DNA of 64,000 bases from Prosthecobacter debontii (GCA_945905735.1 CAMDQC010000009.1:1-64000); one strand, 5' to 3'. Positions 9,076 through 18,055 are shown, counted from the first letter of the stretch. The notes: generated from the letters alone by a model not told the origin. Numbers and translations are program-made.

Positions 9076-10086
9076 ATGAACGACTTCGCGCAGAGCGGGC
9101 TGATCACGACGCTCCAGCGGCTGAGCGAAACGCACTTCGCCACGCTGGAAGCGGAGCTGGCCGCGATGGGCGGCGCGATTGCGCTCATCCTGCCGTGCCA
9201 CACGGCCGATCTCGACCGCCCGCCGCTGGAACACATCATCCGCGAACTCGCCGAGGCGCGCTGGCTCGGCGAAGTCCTCGTGAGCATGAACGGCCCAGAC
9301 CGCACGGCGACGGAGCGCGCGGCGGCGCTGTTCGCCCCCCTCCCCTGCCCGTTCCGTGTGCTGTGGAATGAAGGCGGAGGCAAAGGCGAGAACGTCGCCC
9401 GCGCGCTGCGGGTGATCGGCGATGAGGGGAAGCGCCGCGTGGTGGCGACCCAGGATTGCGACGTGGCGAGCTTCCGCCGCCACGACCTCGCGCGGCTGTG
9501 CTACCCAGTCGCCGCGCTCGGCTACGACTTCGCGAAAGCCTACTACTCGCGCGCCACGGACCGGCTGTATGGGCGAGTGACGCGGCTCTTTCTCGCGCCG
9601 CTACTCCACGCTTGTGTGAAGGTCGCCGGGCACCAGCCGCTGCTCGATTTCCTGCTCAGTTTCCGCTACCCGCTGGCGGGAGAAGTCGCACTTTCCACAG
9701 CCAGCGCGCGGCTGCTCCCCATCGCGCCCGGCTGGGGGCTGGAGCTGGCGATGCTGTGCGATGTCTTCCGCCACATCGACCCGCGCAACGTCTGCCAAGT
9801 GGACGGCGGCTCTGGCTACGACCACAAGCACCAGCCCGCCACGACCGCCCTCGCCGAGATGACCGCGCACATCGCCGCCGAGCTGTTCCGCCAGCTCGCC
9901 GCCGAAGGGCTGCCCGCGACGGCGGAGTTCCGCCAAACCATCGCCGAAGCCTACCGCCGCGAAGCCGCCCACGCCCTCCGCCGCTCCGCCGCCCTCGCGC
10001 AGATCAATGGCTTGCCCTACGACGGCGAGGTGGAAAAAGGGACGGTGGAAATGTTCTACGAGCGGCTCTTGCTTTGCGGCCGCTAA
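9076..10086 (+). CDS. GT81-like glycosyltransferase (glucosyl-3-phosphoglycerate synthase family)
   Basis: A protein of 336 residues with a GT-A fold pattern: ALILPCHTADLDRPPLEHI near the N-terminus, a GGKGENVARAL nucleotide-loop segment, and a DxD-type metal site DCD at 127-129. The sequences VTRLFLAPLL, SFRYPLAGEVAL and GWGLELAML are typical of GpgS and mannosylglycerate-type enzymes. GpgS transfers glucose from an NDP-sugar to 3-phosphoglycerate on the way to the compatible solute glucosylglycerate. The actual acceptor here cannot be read from the sequence. It starts at the base after the M16 stop codon, so it is probably coupled to that gene. No phosphatase partner (GpgP) is in the window. 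Confidence 0.75.
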   Translation: MNDFAQSGLITTLQRLSETHFATLEAELAAMGGAIALILPCHTADLDRPPLEHIIRELAEARWLGEVLVSMNGPDRTATERAAALFAPLPCPFRVLWNEGGGKGENVARALRVIGDEGKRRVVATQDCDVASFRRHDLARLCYPVAALGYDFAKAYYSRATDRLYGRVTRLFLAPLLHACVKVAGHQPLLDFLLSFRYPLAGEVALSTASARLLPIAPGWGLELAMLCDVFRHIDPRNVCQVDGGSGYDHKHQPATTALAEMTAHIAAELFRQLAAEGLPATAEFRQTIAEAYRREAAHALRRSAALAQINGLPYDGEVEKGTVEMFYERLLLCGR

Positions 10087-10224
10087 ACCCAATTTAGGTA
10101 GATGACCTTTACGGTCCCCGCCCGCATCCGGGAAGCCTGACACCCGCCCCCGAGGAAAAATCTGTAAGTCGCCCTTGACGCCTCGCCAGTCCTACCCGAC
10201 AACTCCGCGCCCCAAAATTAAACC

Positions 10225-10683
10225 ATGAAACTTGTCCCATTTATCGTATCTACCGTGGCGGCTGCTGCGGCTCTGATTCTCGGCGTGAAAGTATGCGCTG
10301 AGCAGGGTTCGCTCGCATCCGTCCAAGCGGAAAACCTCGGCCACCAGGAAAAGCTCCTCAAGCTCCAACAGGAGATGACGAAGCTCGAACAGGAGGCCCA
10401 GACAGTAAACCAAGCGTATCAGCTCAAGCAGGGTGAAGCCCAAGCCCAGCAGCGCGAAATCGAAGCTGGCGCTTCTGTTGCACAGAAATACGGCCCGCCG
10501 ATTCTCCGCGACATCGGCTACCTCGCCGAGAAAAACAAGAACGAGAAACTCCGCGATGTGCTCAAACATCACAAGCTGGAGTCGTTCGTTCCAAACGCCG
10601 AGCAGATGAAAGTTATCGATGAACAGCTCGAAAAAGCCAAAGCCGCACAGGCTGCTGGCGGCACACCTGCACCAACCCGCTAA
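10225..10683 (+). CDS. Membrane-anchored coiled-coil protein, unknown
   Basis: A 152-residue protein. An N-terminal hydrophobic segment (FIVSTVAAAAALILGVKV) is followed by a Glu/Gln/Lys-rich heptad region (about 30-85) and a C-terminal helical part. It could be an uncleaved signal anchor or a signal peptide. It lies 12 bp before a second gene of the same general architecture, and one terminator follows both, so they look like a two-gene operon. No family recognised. Confidence 0.65.
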   Translation: MKLVPFIVSTVAAAAALILGVKVCAEQGSLASVQAENLGHQEKLLKLQQEMTKLEQEAQTVNQAYQLKQGEAQAQQREIEAGASVAQKYGPPILRDIGYLAEKNKNEKLRDVLKHHKLESFVPNAEQMKVIDEQLEKAKAAQAAGGTPAPTR

Positions 10684-10695
10684 TTTACCAAATCC

Positions 10696-11178
10696 ATGGA
10701 CTACGTATATCCACACGAACAAGCGCAACTGCCCGCGAAGCCGGAGAATCCTTTCATCAGCGTTCACCTGCCACTCACATTTGTCTCAGTCGCGATCGCC
10801 CTCTTCTTTGTCGGCGAAAGCAAAGCGACGAAGCAAAAACTCGACGAAGCAAAGCTCGAACAGAGCGGACGCGTCTGGGCGCAGGAGAACTTGAAGTGGC
10901 GCAAAGAGACCACCGAGAAGCAGCTCAAGGCTCTCCAAGACGCGAAGGACGCGCTCGAAAAAGCAGTGGGAGAGCGCAAGGAACTCGTCGCCACTTCTGC
11001 GGCTACACAAGCGCAGTTCACTTCTGTGATGAAGGAACTCGATGAACTCGCGAAAGGCGGCGATAAAGACGCCACTCTCATCATCACCAGCTATGGCATC
11101 AAAGTGAACGACCCCGAGAAACCGGCGGAGAAACCTGTGGAGAAGAAAGAAGAGAAACCCGCGGACAAGCCGAAATAG
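10696..11178 (+). CDS. Membrane-anchored coiled-coil protein, unknown
   Basis: A 160-residue protein with a short cytoplasmic head, one membrane segment at about 25-42 (LPLTFVSVAIALFFVG), a long charged coiled coil (about 45-125) and a Pro/Glu/Lys-rich tail with repeated EKPAEKP-type units. Second gene of a probable operon with the upstream coiled-coil protein, ended by the strong hairpin just downstream. The two could pair through their coiled coils; that is inference only. Confidence 0.65.
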   Translation: MDYVYPHEQAQLPAKPENPFISVHLPLTFVSVAIALFFVGESKATKQKLDEAKLEQSGRVWAQENLKWRKETTEKQLKALQDAKDALEKAVGERKELVATSAATQAQFTSVMKELDELAKGGDKDATLIITSYGIKVNDPEKPAEKPVEKKEEKPADKPK

Positions 11179-11200
11179 CAGGCGCTCCAATCGAATTTAG

Positions 11201-11241
11201 AAACCGGCTTGGACTTTCTCGTCCAAGCCGGTTTTCTTTTT
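11201..11241 (+). terminator. Rho-independent terminator after the coiled-coil operon
   Basis: A perfect 14-bp stem (AAACCGGCTTGGAC with GTCCAAGCCGGTTT), a 6-base loop and a T-rich tail (TTTTCTTTTT). It sits 23 bp after the stop of the second coiled-coil gene. Confidence 0.93.
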
Positions 11242-11271
11242 GAACGATCACTCGCGCGAAGCGCCCAACAA

Positions 11272-11299
11272 ACTCTCAGCTCTCAGCTATCAACTCTCA
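11272..11299 (+). repeat. Period-7 repeat, CTCTCAA family, before cca
   Basis: Four consecutive 7-mers: ACTCTCA, GCTCTCA, GCTATCA, ACTCTCA. The array ends four bases before the cca ATG and occupies the place of the ribosome binding site. The same 7-mer family occurs inside the next gene (13433-13460). Confidence 0.85.
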
Positions 11300-11303
11300 A
11301 CCA

Positions 11304-12608
11304 ATGCAAGAATCCATCGCCCGCTCCATCGTCCGTCGCCTCCGCGACGAGGGCTTCGTAGCGCTCTACGCGGGTGGCTGCGTGCGTGATATGCTGCTTG
11401 GGAAACTTGCGAAGGACTACGACGTGGCAACGAGCGCACGCCCGGAGGAAGTGCAGGCGATTTTCCCCACCACCTACGCCGTGGGGGCGCACTTCGGCGT
11501 CGTCGTGGTCCATGAGCAGGGAGAGGATTTTGAAGTCGCGACCTTTCGCAGCGATGGCGCTTACGTGGATGGGCGGCGGCCCGAGGGCGTCGTCTTCAGC
11601 TCTCCGCAGCTCGACGCCGAGCGCCGCGACTTCACGATTAACGGGCTCTTTTTCAATCCCTTTGAGAGCAAGGTCATCGATTACGTGAATGGTCAGCGCG
11701 ACCTAGATGCGAAGGTGCTGAGAGCCATCGGCGACCCCGTCGCGCGCTTCCGCGAGGATAAGCTGCGGCTACTACGCGCGGTGCGCTTCGGGGCGAGTCT
11801 CGGCTTTAAAATAGACGCTGCGACTTGGGCCGCGGTGCAGCAACATGCGGCGGACATTCGGGAAGTGAGTGCGGAGCGAATCCGCGAGGAACTCGTCCGC
11901 ATCTTCACCGCGCCGACGCGGGTGCAGGGCTTCGATTTACTCGTGGAGAGCGGGCTCATGGAGCAAGTGCTGCCGGAGATCATGGCGCTTCGCGGCTGCG
12001 AGCAACCGCCGCAATTTCACCCCGAAGGCGACGTATTTGTGCATACCCGCGCGATGCTCGGACTGCTTCCCGAGGAGGTGAGCGTGGCGCTCGTCTTCGG
12101 CGTGCTCTTTCACGACATCGGTAAGCCGCCGACGCAGACCGTGGATGAGACGGGCCGCATCCGCTTCAACGGCCACGACAAACTCGGCGCGGAGATGACG
12201 CAGCGCATCATGGAGCGGCTGAAGTTTAGCAACGCCGATGCAGAAGCCATCGTCAGCGGCGTGGCCAATCACATGATCTTCAAGGACGTGAAAGAGATGC
12301 GAGTCTCGAAACTGCGGCGCTTCATGGCTCGCCCCGGTTTTGCCGACGAGCTGGAGTTGCACCGCGTGGATTGCACAAGCGCCAGCGGGATGCTGGACAA
12401 CTACGACTTCATCCGCGCCCGCATCGAAGAGTTTGCCAACGAGCCGCTCATCCCCCCGCCGCTCATCACCGGCCATGACCTGAAAGCTCTCGGCCTCACG
12501 CCCGGCCCGAAGTTCAAAGAAATCCTCGAAACTGCGGCGAACCTGCAACTCGATGGTACACTTACCACTCGCGAAGCTGCGCTGGAATGGGCAAGGGAGA
12601 ACGCATGA
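11304..12608 (+). CDS. cca: CCA tRNA nucleotidyltransferase / poly(A) polymerase family protein with HD domain
   Basis: A 434-residue class II nucleotidyltransferase. The head has GGCVRD at 24-29 and the metal-binding pair DYD at 38-40. RRDFTINGLF at about 108-117 and the template-like helix EDKLRLLRAVRF follow. An HD phosphohydrolase domain is in the second half (LFHDIGKP, HD at 270-271, with GHDKLGAEM downstream). Such enzymes add or repair the CCA end of tRNAs, and the tRNA at 15213 has no encoded CCA, which fits. The related poly(A) polymerase role cannot be excluded from sequence. Its stop overlaps the start of the U32 gene (ATGA). Confidence 0.88.
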   Translation: MQESIARSIVRRLRDEGFVALYAGGCVRDMLLGKLAKDYDVATSARPEEVQAIFPTTYAVGAHFGVVVVHEQGEDFEVATFRSDGAYVDGRRPEGVVFSSPQLDAERRDFTINGLFFNPFESKVIDYVNGQRDLDAKVLRAIGDPVARFREDKLRLLRAVRFGASLGFKIDAATWAAVQQHAADIREVSAERIREELVRIFTAPTRVQGFDLLVESGLMEQVLPEIMALRGCEQPPQFHPEGDVFVHTRAMLGLLPEEVSVALVFGVLFHDIGKPPTQTVDETGRIRFNGHDKLGAEMTQRIMERLKFSNADAEAIVSGVANHMIFKDVKEMRVSKLRRFMARPGFADELELHRVDCTSASGMLDNYDFIRARIEEFANEPLIPPPLITGHDLKALGLTPGPKFKEILETAANLQLDGTLTTREAALEWARENA

Positions 12609-15145
12609 GACACGACTTACCCGAACTCCTCGCGCCCGCTGGCGGCTGGGACTGCCTGCGCGCCGCCGTAGCGAATGGCGCGGATGCCGTGTATTTCGGC
12701 CTGCCGCGATTCAACGCACGGCTTCGGGCGGACAATTTCCGCGATGAGGAACTCGTGGAGGTCGTGAAGTTTTGCCACCGCCACGGAGTGAAAGCGTATG
12801 TCGCTTTTAACACGCTCGTCTTCACCAGCGAACTCGACGCCGCCGAGCGGATGCTCCGCGATTGCAGCCGTGCGGGCGTGGACGCGCTCATCGTGCAAGA
12901 CGTGGGCCTCGTGCGATTGGCGCGGGAACTCGTGCCGGACTTGGCCATCCACGCCAGCACACAAATGACGATCACCTCGCCGGAAGGAATCGCGTTCGCC
13001 AAAGAGCTGGGCATCGCCCGCGCAGTGCTGGCGCGGGAGCTGAGTCTGCGGGAGTTGGAGAAGTTCGACGCCGTCCTACCGCTGGAAACATTCGTCCACG
13101 GCGCGCTCTGCGTGGCCTACAGCGGCCAATGCCTCACGAGCGAGAGCCTCGGCCAGCGCAGCGCGAATCGCGGTGAATGCGCGCAGGCGTGCCGAATGCC
13201 GTACGAGCTGATCGTGGACGGTGCGGTGCTCGACCTCGGCGACCGACGCTACCTGCTTTCTCCGCAAGACCTCGCTGCCGTCGCGGAGATTCCCGCGCTG
13301 CTCGCACGCGGCGTCACGAGCTTCAAAATCGAAGGCCGACTCAAAGCGCCGGAATACGTCGCCGCCGTCTGCCAAGTCTATCGCAAGGCGCTCGACGCCG
13401 CCCTAGCGACACGCGGCGAAGCCGCCTCGAAAACTCTCAACCCTCAACCCTCAACTCTCAACGTGAGCGCGAGCGACATGTATCAGCTCGAAATGACCTT
13501 CTCGCGCGGCCTTTTCACCGGCTGGGTGAACGGCGTGGACCACCAGCAACTCGTGCCCGCCCGCTCCGGAAAAAAGCGCGGGCCTTTCGCCGGACGCATC
13601 ATCGCCGTGGGGCGCGACCACATCGAGCTGGCGCAAGAAATCGCGCTCAAGCCGGGCGACGGCGTCGTCTTCGATACCGGCGGCGACACGAACGCCGAGC
13701 AAGGCGGACGCATCTACCAAGTGAACGCCGCGCGCCTCTACTTCGAGCACGGCAAGATTGATTTCTCCGTTCTCCGCCCCGGCCATCGCGTGTGGAAAAC
13801 GGACGACCCCGCGCTCAATAAACGCCTCCAGCAAAGCTACGCCGGCAACCTGACCCCGCGCCGCCGCAAGCCCATCGCGCTCACCGTGCGCGGCTGTGCC
13901 AATGAGCCGCTCACCATCCAAGCCGCAGGCGTCTCAGTCCACTCCACCATCGCCCTGCAAACCGCCCGCACCGCGCCGCTCACCGAGGCAAAACTGCGCG
14001 AGCATCTCGGACGCTTCGGCGAGCATCCGTACGAACTCGGCGAGTTGCAAATCGAGCTGCAAGGCGAAGTCATCCTGCCCATCGGCGAGCTGAACCGCCT
14101 CCGCCGCGAACTCGCCTTCGCCCTCGACGCCGCCTTCGAGGAACACCGCACCGAGTTGCCCGGAACGTGGCGCAACCTCTTCACTGATAGCCATTCGCAA
14201 ATAGCAAATAGCCAATCGGCTGCTGAGGCCGCTCCTGCGGAGTCTGCTATCGGCTATTTGCAATCTACTATCAATCTCACGGTCCTCGTCCGCTCCGACG
14301 ACCAACTCGCCGCCGCGCTCGATGCGGAAATCGGAACGATCTACGCCGACTACGAAGACATCCGCCGATACAAAGACGTCGTGGCAAAAGTGCGCGAGCA
14401 TCCGCACAAAGCCGCCATCTTCTTGGCCACGCCGCGCATTCAAAAAGCGGGCGAAGAAGGCTTCTTCAAGCTCATCGAAGCCGCCGCGCCCGATGGCGTG
14501 CTAATCCGCAACCTCGGCGCAATCGACTACTTCCGCGACACCGCGCTGCGCCGCATCGGCGACTTCTCGCTGAACGTCGCCAACCCGCTCACCGCCGCGC
14601 ATTTCATCAGCAAAGGGCTGGAGCGCCTCACCATTTCCTACGATCTGAACATCGAGCAAATCCTCGCCCTCCTCGTCGCCGCGCCGCCCGAATGGTTCGA
14701 GCTAACGCTGCATCAACACATGCCGATGTTTCACATGGAGCACTGCGTCTTCGCTGCATTCATGAGCAAAGGCAGCACCTTCCTCGACTGCGGGCGGCCA
14801 TGCGAAAAGCACCGTGTCCACCTCCGCGACCGCGTCGGCATGGAGCACCCGCTGCGCGCCGATGTCGGCTGCCGCAACACGCTCTTCAACGCCGTCGCCC
14901 AAACCGGAGCCGGATTTTTCGCCGAGTTGAAAGCCGCCGACCTCCGCCACTTCCGCATCGAGCTACTGGAGCAAGACGCCGCCGAAACCACCCGCATCCT
15001 CACCACCTACAAAGCCCTCGCCAGCGGCGAACGCGACGGCGCAGACCTATGGCGCGACCTCCACGCGCAAAGCCAACTCGGCGTCACCCGAGGCACCCTC
15101 GCCGAAAAACCGACCGCCTCCGCGACAGCCGCAAGATCGCAGTGA
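12605..15145 (+). CDS. U32-family protein (RlhA/TrhP-like RNA hydroxylation factor), long form
   Basis: An 846-residue protein. The N-terminal U32 domain starts ELLAPAGGWDCLRAAVANGA and has the conserved Cys set at 169, 176, 192 and 196 within a YSGQC / RSANRG / CAQACR context. The later region (about 300-520) resembles DUF3656. The C-terminal part has a second Cys cluster near HCVFAAF, DCGRPC and DVGCRN. In E. coli, members act in tRNA U34 hydroxylation (TrhP) or 23S rRNA C2501 hydroxylation (RlhA); the old peptidase label is doubtful. The start is the ATG at 12605, overlapping the cca stop. Two low-complexity insertions (residues about 277-286 and 528-557) come from period-7 DNA repeats that keep the frame open. 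Confidence 0.85.
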   Translation: MRHDLPELLAPAGGWDCLRAAVANGADAVYFGLPRFNARLRADNFRDEELVEVVKFCHRHGVKAYVAFNTLVFTSELDAAERMLRDCSRAGVDALIVQDVGLVRLARELVPDLAIHASTQMTITSPEGIAFAKELGIARAVLARELSLRELEKFDAVLPLETFVHGALCVAYSGQCLTSESLGQRSANRGECAQACRMPYELIVDGAVLDLGDRRYLLSPQDLAAVAEIPALLARGVTSFKIEGRLKAPEYVAAVCQVYRKALDAALATRGEAASKTLNPQPSTLNVSASDMYQLEMTFSRGLFTGWVNGVDHQQLVPARSGKKRGPFAGRIIAVGRDHIELAQEIALKPGDGVVFDTGGDTNAEQGGRIYQVNAARLYFEHGKIDFSVLRPGHRVWKTDDPALNKRLQQSYAGNLTPRRRKPIALTVRGCANEPLTIQAAGVSVHSTIALQTARTAPLTEAKLREHLGRFGEHPYELGELQIELQGEVILPIGELNRLRRELAFALDAAFEEHRTELPGTWRNLFTDSHSQIANSQSAAEAAPAESAIGYLQSTINLTVLVRSDDQLAAALDAEIGTIYADYEDIRRYKDVVAKVREHPHKAAIFLATPRIQKAGEEGFFKLIEAAAPDGVLIRNLGAIDYFRDTALRRIGDFSLNVANPLTAAHFISKGLERLTISYDLNIEQILALLVAAPPEWFELTLHQHMPMFHMEHCVFAAFMSKGSTFLDCGRPCEKHRVHLRDRVGMEHPLRADVGCRNTLFNAVAQTGAGFFAELKAADLRHFRIELLEQDAAETTRILTTYKALASGERDGADLWRDLHAQSQLGVTRGTLAEKPTASATAARSQ
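13433..13460 (+). repeat. Period-7 repeat, CTCTCAA family, inside the U32 gene
   Basis: Four consecutive 7-mers: ACTCTCA, ACCCTCA, ACCCTCA, ACTCTCA. They are read through as KTLNPQPSTLN between two normal-looking protein segments. Confidence 0.88.
14187..14273 (+). repeat. Period-7 inverted repeat, AATAGCC family, inside the U32 gene
   Basis: The left arm holds ATAGCCA, TTCGCAA, ATAGCAA, ATAGCCA and ATCGGCT. The right arm holds GCTATCG, GCTATTT, GCAATCT and ACTATCA, which is largely the reverse complement. The element is 87 bp, exactly 29 codons, and adds a Ser/Ala/Gln-rich stretch to the protein without a stop. Confidence 0.85.
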
Positions 15146-15163
15146 AATTGAAGTAAAAGCGGC

Positions 15164-15191
15164 TTGCCACTTTGGGGAAAGCCACTAGTTT
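15164..15191 (+). promoter_or_regulatory. Possible sigma-70-type promoter of the tRNA gene
   Basis: TTGCCA and TAGTTT with a 16-base spacer, ending 21 bases before the tRNA. The match is partial and rests on position. Confidence 0.3.
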
Positions 15192-15212
15192 TCGCGCCCC
15201 GCAACCGGAAAC

Positions 15213-15284
15213 GCCAGGGTAGCTCAGCGGTAGAGCAGGGGACTCATAAGCCCTTGGTCGCGAGTTCGATTCTCGCCCTTGGCA
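15213..15284 (+). tRNA. tRNA with CAU anticodon (elongator Met, or Ile2)
   Basis: A cloverleaf can be folded by hand. The acceptor is GCCAGGG with CCTTGGC (one G-T pair), the D arm GCTC/GAGC, the anticodon loop CTCATAA (anticodon CAT), and the T arm GCGAG TTCGATT CTCGC, with discriminator A. CCA is not encoded. Pairs 27-30 of the anticodon stem form, but 31-39 would be an A-G mismatch. It lacks the three-GC anticodon stem of initiator tRNA, so it is elongator Met or the lysidine-modified Ile2; I cannot decide which. Confidence 0.9.
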
Positions 15285-15290
15285 CTTCGG

Positions 15291-17009
15291 TTAGTGGTCC
15301 TCGGACGTCGTCCGCAGGACTTCTTCTAGGGTGGTGATGCCTTCGCGGGCTTTGTCGATGCCGACCATGCGGAGGGTCTTCATGCCTTCGCTGATGGCTT
15401 GGTTTTTCACCACGGAGGCGCTGGCGCGTTTGATGACGAGGCGGCGGATGGCTTCGCTGACTGGGAGGACTTCGATGATGGGTGCGCGCCCGAGGTAGCC
15501 GCGTTTCTTGCACCGCCCGCAGCCCGCGCCGTGGTAGAAGACGGCCCCTTCGTCTTCGATGCCGAGTTTTTGGAGGAGTTCGGGTTCGGGATGGAATTCT
15601 TCGCGGCAGTTGGGGCAGATGCGGCGGACGAGACGTTGTGCGCAGGTGAGGATGACGGAGGATGAGATGAGGAAGGGCTCGATGCCCATGTCGTCCATGC
15701 GGGTGATGGCTCCGGCGGCGTCGTTGGTGTGGAGGGTGGAGAGGACTTGGTGGCCGGTGAGGGCGGCTTTTACGGCGATGTCGGCGGTTTCGTTGTCTCG
15801 AATTTCGCCGATCATGACGATGTCGGGGTCTTGGCGGAGGATGGAGCGAAGGGCTTCGGAGAAGCCCATTCCGATGTCGGATTTTACGGCGACTTGGTTG
15901 ATGCCGATGAGCTGGTATTCGACGGGGTCTTCGACGGTGACGACGTTGTAGATGGGGTTGTTGAGCTCGCCGAGGATGGTGTAGAGCGTGGTGGTCTTTC
16001 CAGAGCCGGTGGGGCCGGTGATGAGGATCATGCCGTGGGGGGCGTCGATGGCTTTTTTGAAGACGTTGAGGGCGTAGTCGTCGAGCCCGAGGGAGTCGAT
16101 TGAGCCTTGGAGGTTGGCTTTATCGAGGAGACGCATGACGATCTTTTCGCCGTAAACGGTGGGGAGCATGGAGACGCGAAGGTCGATCTCTTTGCCGGAT
16201 ACGCGGATGCGGAAGCGTCCATCTTGCGGGATGCGGCGTTCGGCGATGTCGAGGCCGGCGAGGATCTTGATGCGGCTGGCAATGGGGAGCTGGAGGGCTT
16301 TGGGTGGGGAGCTGGCTTCGATGAGTGCGCCGTCCACGCGGTAGCGAAGTTTGAGTTCTTTCTCGAAAGGCTCGATGTGGATGTCCGAGGCTTTTTCTTT
16401 GATGGCTTGGACGAGGATGAGGTTGACGATTTTGACGACGGGGGCGTCTTCGGAATCGTGGGCCATCCGATCGAGATCTACCTCCTCGCGCTTTTGTGTG
16501 GTGTCTTCGTTACTTTCCTCGGCGGCTGCTTTGTTCGCAGCATCCTTGATGACCATGTCCATCGCAGCGCTGGAGTTACCGACGCCAGAGAGGGCTTCGT
16601 TTACAGCGCGCTCGGTGGTGATCATGGGGATGATCTCCATTTTCGTCCGCTGCCGCAGATCGTCGAGAGCGAGGACGTTGAGGGGGTCGGCCATGGCTAC
16701 GAAGAGCTTGTTGCCGAGCTTGCAGACGGGCGCGAGTTTGTAGGCGCGGGCCATGTCTTTGGGGACGAGTTCGAGGACTTTTTCCGGGACGCGGACGCGA
16801 GAGAGATTGATGGGCGGGGTGTCGAGGCAGCGGCCCATGGAGATGACCATGTCTTGCTCGGTGACGTAGTTATGGTCGGTGAGAAGTTTGAGCAGGCGCC
16901 CACCTTGCTTTTTTTGCAGCGCTACGGCTTCTTCGAGTTGGCTTGGGAGGAGGAGGCCGTCTTCGATCAGGACATCTGCGATACGTTCACCGAATGATTT
17001 AATGCTCAT
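15291..17009 (-). CDS. gspE: GspE/PilB-type secretion or pilus assembly ATPase
   Basis: A 572-residue protein. The N-terminal MshEN-type domain (about 1-150) has [16 protein letters not shown] and [17 protein letters not shown]. The ATPase core has Walker [10 protein letters not shown] at about 330-338, the Asp box before it ([15 protein letters not shown]), and Walker B/His boxes [12 protein letters not shown] and LSTLHTNDA. The C-terminal zinc site has ICPNC and [12 protein letters not shown]. These hexameric ATPases power pseudopilus or type IV pilus assembly at the inner membrane. The start (MSIKSF) lies 2 bp after the stop of the TPR-MshEN gene, so the two form an operon. The pseudopilins near 56 and 61 kb are plausible substrates. 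Confidence 0.93.
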   Translation of the reverse strand: MSIKSFGERIADVLIEDGLLLPSQLEEAVALQKKQGGRLLKLLTDHNYVTEQDMVISMGRCLDTPPINLSRVRVPEKVLELVPKDMARAYKLAPVCKLGNKLFVAMADPLNVLALDDLRQRTKMEIIPMITTERAVNEALSGVGNSSAAMDMVIKDAANKAAAEESNEDTTQKREEVDLDRMAHDSEDAPVVKIVNLILVQAIKEKASDIHIEPFEKELKLRYRVDGALIEASSPPKALQLPIASRIKILAGLDIAERRIPQDGRFRIRVSGKEIDLRVSMLPTVYGEKIVMRLLDKANLQGSIDSLGLDDYALNVFKKAIDAPHGMILITGPTGSGKTTTLYTILGELNNPIYNVVTVEDPVEYQLIGINQVAVKSDIGMGFSEALRSILRQDPDIVMIGEIRDNETADIAVKAALTGHQVLSTLHTNDAAGAITRMDDMGIEPFLISSSVILTCAQRLVRRICPNCREEFHPEPELLQKLGIEDEGAVFYHGAGCGRCKKRGYLGRAPIIEVLPVSEAIRRLVIKRASASVVKNQAISEGMKTLRMVGIDKAREGITTLEEVLRTTSEDH

Positions 17010-17011
17010 GG

Positions 17012-17956
17012 TTATTCGAGGCGGTAGGTGTCTTGGAGCACTTTGAGGAGCGCTGAGGGGGATGCGAGGTGCCACTGGATGTTATAGTCGAGAAGCTGTT
17101 GCACGGCTTCCTTGCCGACGGCGTCGAAGGGATTGGCGACGGCGACCATCATCGTGCGGCTGATGATGTCGAAAGGGACGATTAAGCGTCCGAGCGTGAG
17201 TGCGTCGGGGAGCATTTTTACCACTTGTCGGTCAACGTCGTAGCACTCCAGCGGGATGTAGGCGAACTTGGAGCGGTCGAGGATTCCGCAGAGCAGTTGC
17301 TCTGCGTTGACGGCTCCGCGGGTGACGATTTCATCGAGCAGCGAGGCGGATACTTGGTTGCTGTTTCTCTCGGTGTTTTTGCGGCGGATGATGTGGAGGG
17401 ATTGGGAGACGATGTCCTCTGGGGCGAGATGATTTTGGACGAGGAAGCGCGCCAGTGCGTCGTTCCCGTCTTCGGAACCTGAGAGCTTTTCGGCCACGGC
17501 TTGACTATCGCCCGACATGGTCGAGTTCATCCGCTCTTTAGCCTGCGTCTTTTTGGTGGTGATGAGGTTGCCGCCGTCTTGCACGACGCTCCGGAAGTCG
17601 AGGGCGATGGCTTCGGTCTGCGGTTGTCCGGCGGTTTGCAGCGAGTGGAGGCGTTGCTCTACCTCGCCCAGAGCGGCGATGATTTCGGCGTTGTCGGGCT
17701 CTTTTTGTAAAATGCCCTCATATTCGAGAAGGGCAGACGAATACTGGCCGAGCTCCATGTAGGTGTCTGCCAGTCGCCGCCCGACGCCGAGCGACTCGGT
17801 TTGCTTGCCGAGCTTGAAATACGCTTCCTTCAGGATTTCCATGCTCTGGGTATCCTGTGGATTCGCCTGTGTGATGACCTCGAACATTTCGATGGTCTGG
17901 CGAATTTGCTCCTGCTCTTCGGTTGAAAGCGGTTGCGCGGTTGAAGTTGCGGTCAT
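17012..17956 (-). CDS. TPR protein with a GspE N-terminal (MshEN) domain but no ATPase
   Basis: A 314-residue protein. TPR-like helices occupy about 10-110 (ILKEAYFKLGKQ, LADTYMELGQYSSALLEYEGIL). A linker follows, then an MshEN-type domain at about 180-314 with ARFLVQNHLAPEDIVSQSL, YIPLECYDVDRQVVKMLP and LIVPFDIISRTMMVAVANPFD. MshEN domains bind nucleotides, often cyclic di-GMP, in type II secretion and MSHA ATPases. There is no Walker A or B. The gene is 2 bp upstream of the full ATPase and is likely its regulator or a scaffold. Confidence 0.85.
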   Translation of the reverse strand: MTATSTAQPLSTEEQEQIRQTIEMFEVITQANPQDTQSMEILKEAYFKLGKQTESLGVGRRLADTYMELGQYSSALLEYEGILQKEPDNAEIIAALGEVEQRLHSLQTAGQPQTEAIALDFRSVVQDGGNLITTKKTQAKERMNSTMSGDSQAVAEKLSGSEDGNDALARFLVQNHLAPEDIVSQSLHIIRRKNTERNSNQVSASLLDEIVTRGAVNAEQLLCGILDRSKFAYIPLECYDVDRQVVKMLPDALTLGRLIVPFDIISRTMMVAVANPFDAVGKEAVQQLLDYNIQWHLASPSALLKVLQDTYRLE

Positions 17957-18010
17957 GGGCTAAGTGGACTGCCTTAAAGCCAAAAGCGTACCGTGCCCCG
18001 CTGTGGCGGA

Positions 18011-18044
18011 AAATTACCCCAGGAGCTTTGCAAAACTCCTGGGG
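18011..18044 (-). terminator. Terminator of rnpB
   Basis: A stem CCCCAGGAG / CTCCTGGGG (18017-18044) with a self-complementary centre. Read on the minus strand it is followed by TAATTTT, about 12 bases past the rnpB 3' end. Confidence 0.8.
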
Positions 18045-18055
18045 CAAAAAGAAGT

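Noticed and set aside
15213-15284. Initiator tRNA(fMet)
   Set aside because: The anticodon is CAT, but the acceptor 1-72 pair is a normal G-C and the anticodon stem lacks the three GC pairs typical of initiator tRNA.
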